Assembly (NCBI GenBank): GCA_004298605.1
Contig: SCPW01000428.1
Coordinates: forward strand, 1 to 7,706
Source: Gallionella sp.
GTDB taxonomy: Bacteria; Pseudomonadota; Gammaproteobacteria; Burkholderiales; Gallionellaceae
Direction of reading: 5' to 3'
Length of the DNA: 7,706 nucleotides
Positions 5,314 to 7,706 of this stretch are shown piece by piece. A program made the translations under genes and the position numbers. Each line of letters starts with the position of its first letter. Positions within the stretch are counted from its first letter, which is position 1. Below the pieces are notes generated by a model. The model was not told the DNA's origin. It saw only the letters and a list, made by a program, of their open reading frames with translations, and searched no databases.

Positions 5314-5487
5314 CTGCTGTGGTGACAGCAGCCCTGGCACGATGGGCGTAACCTTCCAGTGAAACTGCTGACAGGGTTATGGCGCATCGGGGAGCCAGGC
5401 GGCAGCTCCCGTTTCTGGAGGGTAGCGAAGCTGCCGGGCACACCTTGGCGGATATGGTCTTCACGGCCTTGGCTGCAAGGAAGGTGT
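5314..5487 (+). other. Densely self-complementary stretch: structured 3' UTR or unrecognised ncRNA
   Basis: This gene-free stretch carries consecutive possible stems. CTGCTGT (5314-5320) pairs with ACAGCAG (5325-5331). A long imperfect hairpin at 5333-5399 is built from CCTGGC/GCCAGG, CGATG/CATCG, CGTAACC/GGTTATG (one G.U) and CAGT/ACTG with a GAA loop. GGCAGCT (5401-5407) pairs with AGCTGCC (5429-5435). ACACCTT (5440-5446) pairs with AAGGTGT (5481-5487) and encloses CCTTG/CAAGG (5467-5480). The stems do not overlap and follow one another to the terminators at 5511-5605. I match it to no known RNA family. It may be the 3' UTR of the histone-like mRNA or a separate small RNA. Confidence 0.4.
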
Positions 5488-5510
5488 CTGCCACAGCATT
5501 CCTGGTTTTG

Positions 5511-5539
5511 GGCGCACCGGTTGGTGCGTGCGCCTTTTT
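5511..5539 (+). terminator. Rho-independent terminator 1
   Basis: GGCGCAC (5511-5517) pairs perfectly with GTGCGCC (5528-5534) and is followed at once by TTTTT (5535-5539). An alternative inner stem, CGCACC/GGTGCG, is also possible. It would end transcripts of the histone-like gene or of the structured stretch before it. Confidence 0.75.
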
Positions 5540-5543
5540 GGTT

Positions 5544-5571
5544 CGCTAACCTGGTGTTGGCGCATTTTTTT
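5544..5571 (+). terminator. Rho-independent terminator 2
   Basis: CGCTAAC (5544-5550) pairs with GTTGGCG (5556-5562), seven pairs with one G.U, around a five-base loop. After CA comes a run of seven T (5565-5571). It starts five bases after the T-run of the first terminator. Confidence 0.65.
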
Positions 5572-5605
5572 AATCACAAATCCGGATGCTTGTGATTGGC
5601 TTTTT
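5572..5605 (+). terminator. Possible third terminator, AT-rich stem
   Basis: AATCACAA (5572-5579) pairs perfectly with TTGTGATT (5590-5597) around a ten-base loop containing ATCCGGAT; GGCTTTTT follows. The stem is AT-rich, so it is weaker as a terminator than the two before it. It could instead be an operator-like palindrome for pabB, whose start lies 240 bases on. Confidence 0.4.
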
Positions 5606-5846
5606 GCCCCTAAAATTTTGGGCTGCCCCATGAAAATGGTGCGCTCCAATTTGCCCCTGTTGCCGCTGCGATTCGCCCAAAAAACGGATTTATAGAGATT
5701 CCCTAAAAACCATCCAGCCGCAGGCGGCTTTGATCGCGCCTGTCCAATTCGCCCAGACGGTAGTGGCTCAAGCTTCGCTGGCTTTTAACGGCAGCACGCT
5801 GTAAAACATGATTGATGCCGACATTACCCCATATCAAAGTTGAGCG
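5606..5846. other. Gap upstream of pabB with no clear feature
   Basis: I find no gene, RNA or secure promoter here. A small near-palindrome (GCCCCAT-GAAA-ATGGTGC, about 5624-5641) and a TATAGA (5691-5696) without a fitting -35 box are the only items. The left third is AT-richer than the coding surroundings. Transcription of pabB must start somewhere in this gap if the tandem terminators work. Confidence 0.4.
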
Positions 5847-7190
5847 ATGAGTTTCTATTGTGCCGAACTGCTTTACCAATCCGATGCTTCGCGCTATTGC
5901 GCCGCGCTGGTCGGCCTGCCGTGGGCGGTGTGGCTGGATAGCGGCGGGATGGGGCGCTATGACATCCTGACTGCTGCGCCGCAACGCACGCTGACGCTGG
6001 ATGACCAGGCCGCATGCAGCGACCCGTTTGCATTGCTGCGCAGCGAATTGGGCGAACGGGTCGAATCCATGGCTGGCGTACCGTTTGCAGGTGGCGTGCT
6101 GGGCTATTGGAGCTATGACCTGGCGCGGCGGATGATGAAACTGCCGGGTATCTCTCAAACTGCCGGGCAGTTGCCCGGTATGGCGGTCGGCATCTACGAT
6201 TGGGCCGTTGTGCTGGACCATCGGCAGCGTACCGCGCGGCTGGTATCGCATCAGCGATTTGCCGAAACTGCTGAATTGCTGCCGCAGATAATGCGCCGCT
6301 TGCGGGACTATCCGCCGCTTCCCCGCGACACTTTCCGCGTGCATGGGCAGATCACTTCCAACTTCACGCCCGGCAGCTACGCGACCGCATTTGCGGCGGT
6401 GCAGAATTATTTGCAGTCGGGCGATTGCTACCAGATCAATCTCGCGCAACGCTTCAGCGCGAAGGCATCCGGCGATGCATTCGGCGCATATCTTGCATTG
6501 CGCGATTCGAGCCCCGCGCCATATTCGGCTTTCCTGAATTTCCCGCACACCCAGATTCTGTGCAACTCGCCGGAATGTTTTCTCAGTGTGCAAAACGGCA
6601 AGGTTGAAACCAGGCCGGTCAAAGGCACGCGCCCGCGCAGCGGAGATGCGCGGCGGGATCGCCTGCTTGCCGACGAGTTGCGCAACCACCCCAAAGACCG
6701 CGCGGAAAACCTGATGATCGTGGATTTGTTGCGCAACGATCTGGGCAAGAGTTGCGCGCCCGGCACGGTGCGCGTGCCGAAACTGTTTGAAGTGGAAAGC
6801 TTCGCCAACGTGCATCACCTGGTCAGCACCGTGGAAGGCCGGCTTGCGCCCGGGCGCGATGCGCTCGATGCCCTGCGCGACTGTTTTCCCGGCGGCTCCA
6901 TCACCGGCGCGCCCAAGCTGCGCGCCATGCAAATCATCGAACAGTTGGAACCTGACCGGCGTGGCGTATATTGCGGGGTCATTGGTTATATCGGCTTCGA
7001 TGGCAACATGGACACCAATATCGCCATACGCACGCTGGTGTATAGCGACGATGAAATCTGCTGCTGGGCGGGCGGCGGCATTGTCGCGGATTCCGATATG
7101 GCGGCGGAGTACCAGGAAACCCTGGACAAGGCATCCGCCATGCTCAAACTTTTGCGGCGCTACGGCGGCCAATGTGATGGCCTCGCATAA
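5847..7190 (+). CDS. pabB: Aminodeoxychorismate synthase component I (PabB)
   Basis: PabB converts chorismate, with ammonia supplied by PabA, to 4-amino-4-deoxychorismate, the first step towards p-aminobenzoate and folate. The 447-residue length matches E. coli PabB (453). An N-terminal domain (to about 140, with MAVGIYDWA) precedes the chorismate-binding domain (about 170-445), which shows [53 protein letters not shown] (347-357) and GGGIVADS (409-416). Lys259 in PVKGT is the position of the catalytic lysine (Lys274 in E. coli) that separates PabB from anthranilate synthase TrpE, which has PxAGT. There is no C-terminal PabC lyase fusion, unlike many relatives, so a separate pabC is expected. 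The start is fixed by an in-frame TGA six bases upstream; the Shine-Dalgarno is poor. hemA follows 116 bases later behind its own promoter. Confidence 0.96.
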   Translation: MSFYCAELLYQSDASRYCAALVGLPWAVWLDSGGMGRYDILTAAPQRTLTLDDQAACSDPFALLRSELGERVESMAGVPFAGGVLGYWSYDLARRMMKLPGISQTAGQLPGMAVGIYDWAVVLDHRQRTARLVSHQRFAETAELLPQIMRRLRDYPPLPRDTFRVHGQITSNFTPGSYATAFAAVQNYLQSGDCYQINLAQRFSAKASGDAFGAYLALRDSSPAPYSAFLNFPHTQILCNSPECFLSVQNGKVETRPVKGTRPRSGDARRDRLLADELRNHPKDRAENLMIVDLLRNDLGKSCAPGTVRVPKLFEVESFANVHHLVSTVEGRLAPGRDALDALRDCFPGGSITGAPKLRAMQIIEQLEPDRRGVYCGVIGYIGFDGNMDTNIAIRTLVYSDDEICCWAGGGIVADSDMAAEYQETLDKASAMLKLLRRYGGQCDGLA

Positions 7191-7238
7191 AAGCGCCGAA
7201 CGCGGCCACGCATATCGCAACTGGCCGGATCGCGCCGG

Positions 7239-7267
7239 TTGGTATTAACTACCGTTGCGACTATAAT
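7239..7267 (+). promoter_or_regulatory. Sigma-70 promoter of hemA
   Basis: TTGGTA (7239-7244), 17 bases, then a perfect TATAAT (7262-7267). Transcription would start near 7274, giving a leader of about 33 bases before ATG 7307. It lies in the short gap after pabB, so hemA can be expressed independently. A seven-pair inverted repeat (AACTGGC 7219-7225 with GCCGGTT 7234-7240, one G.U) touches the -35 box, perhaps by chance. Confidence 0.75.
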
Positions 7268-7306
7268 TCGCGTCCTTATTGGCCTTATTGCCCGCACTAT
7301 ACGCAG

Positions 7307-7706
7307 ATGCAACTGTTCGCTTTTGGCATTAACCATCAAACCGCGCCGCTCGCCGTGCGCGAGCAGGTCGCGTTCAACGTGGACGGGATGGAGGGCGCGC
7401 TACGCGATCTGGTCGGCCATGGCGCGGCGAAAGAGGCGGCGATCCTGTCCACCTGCAACCGCACCGAAGTGTATTGCAACGCGGCCGACATCAGCCAGCC
7501 GATAGACTGGTTGGCGCAATACCATCACCTCCCCCGCAAAGACATTGAACCCTACCTGTACACGCTGCCGCGCGAGCAGGCGGTGCAGCATTCGTTCCGC
7601 GTGGCGAGCGGGCTGGATTCGATGGTGTTGGGCGAGCCGCAGATTCTCGGGCAGATGAAGCAGGCGGTGCGCCAGGCCGAGCAGGCCGGGACGCTGGGGT
7701 TTCTGC
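7307..7706 (+). CDS. hemA: Glutamyl-tRNA reductase, N-terminal part (3' end outside window)
   Basis: HemA reduces glutamyl-tRNA(Glu) with NADPH to glutamate-1-semialdehyde, the committed step of 5-aminolevulinate and tetrapyrrole synthesis in most bacteria; it feeds haem, sirohaem and, where made, cobalamin. The visible 133 residues begin [19 protein letters not shown], the usual start. They contain the catalytic cysteine Cys50 in [10 protein letters not shown], His95 in [12 protein letters not shown] (matching the conserved active-site histidine), and [11 protein letters not shown] (106-116). The catalytic domain is therefore intact and the NADPH-binding and dimerisation domains lie to the right of the window. 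No clear Shine-Dalgarno precedes ATG 7307, but this start gives the canonical N-terminus. It is transcribed from the promoter at 7239-7267. Confidence 0.96.
   Translation, partial: MQLFAFGINHQTAPLAVREQVAFNVDGMEGALRDLVGHGAAKEAAILSTCNRTEVYCNAADISQPIDWLAQYHHLPRKDIEPYLYTLPREQAVQHSFRVASGLDSMVLGEPQILGQMKQAVRQAEQAGTLGFL

Noticed and set aside
4326..5494. Long - strand frames (371 and 278 codons) across the histone-like gene
   Set aside because: Their Ala/Gly/Phe- or Cys/Arg/Phe-rich products are the complement of the Lys/Ala repeats; the + strand has a strong ribosome binding site and a known protein type.
5379..5549. 56-codon + strand frame (starts MAHRGARRQL)
   Set aside because: It has no ribosome binding site, runs through the first terminator, and overlaps the structured stretch. 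The hydrophobic C-terminus alone is not enough to call a gene.
5624..5641. NtrC-type binding site before pabB (GCCCCAT...ATGGTGC)
   Set aside because: The half-site spacing and the left half do not fit the consensus, and no sigma-54 promoter (GG-N10-GC) follows.
5703..7220. 505-codon open frame on the - strand
   Set aside because: It lies opposite pabB, which has all family motifs. The antisense product has no recognisable domain and reflects the GC-rich codon pattern of the real gene.

Overview
The window looks like chromosomal DNA of a GC-rich betaproteobacterium. The protein sequences and the intergenic repeats would fit the Nitrosomonadales/Gallionellaceae, but this is pattern recognition, not a database result. 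Every supported gene lies on the + strand. Most are housekeeping or small conserved genes, separated by palindromic repeats.

Left part (1-2569): the 3' end of argG (arginine synthesis), then a compact pair of genes for a stand-alone macrodomain protein and the nucleoside phosphorylase PpnP, 13 bases apart. Next comes yajQ (nucleotide-binding protein linked to c-di-GMP) and an unrecognised 136-residue protein. Three different palindromic repeat families sit in the gaps: 563-616 before the macrodomain gene, 1476-1501 before yajQ, and 2050-2120 after yajQ.

Middle (2570-5306): a DJ-1/YajL-family gene, then a membrane-anchored SAM methyltransferase that starts with TTG. A fourth inverted repeat (4004-4131) supplies the last codons and stop of that methyltransferase. 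The next 545 bases hold no secure gene. They contain a plausible sigma-70 promoter, a palindrome very close to an NrdR box, an 88-codon reading frame whose start recalls the N-terminus of ribonucleotide reductase NrdA, and a hairpin recalling phage C4/CI-type RNAs. They lead to a lysine/alanine-rich histone H1-like gene with an internal 213-bp duplication.

Right part (5307-7706): a 540-base gap that folds densely on paper and contains three T-tailed hairpins in tandem. It is followed by pabB (folate branch) and, behind a near-consensus promoter, the 5' part of hemA (tetrapyrrole synthesis), which runs off the window.

The genes do not form one pathway. The most interesting places are the 4140-4676 leader (a possible decayed nrdA control region in front of a nucleoid-protein gene), the structured gap at 5314-5605, and the dense mix of unrelated palindromic repeat families.
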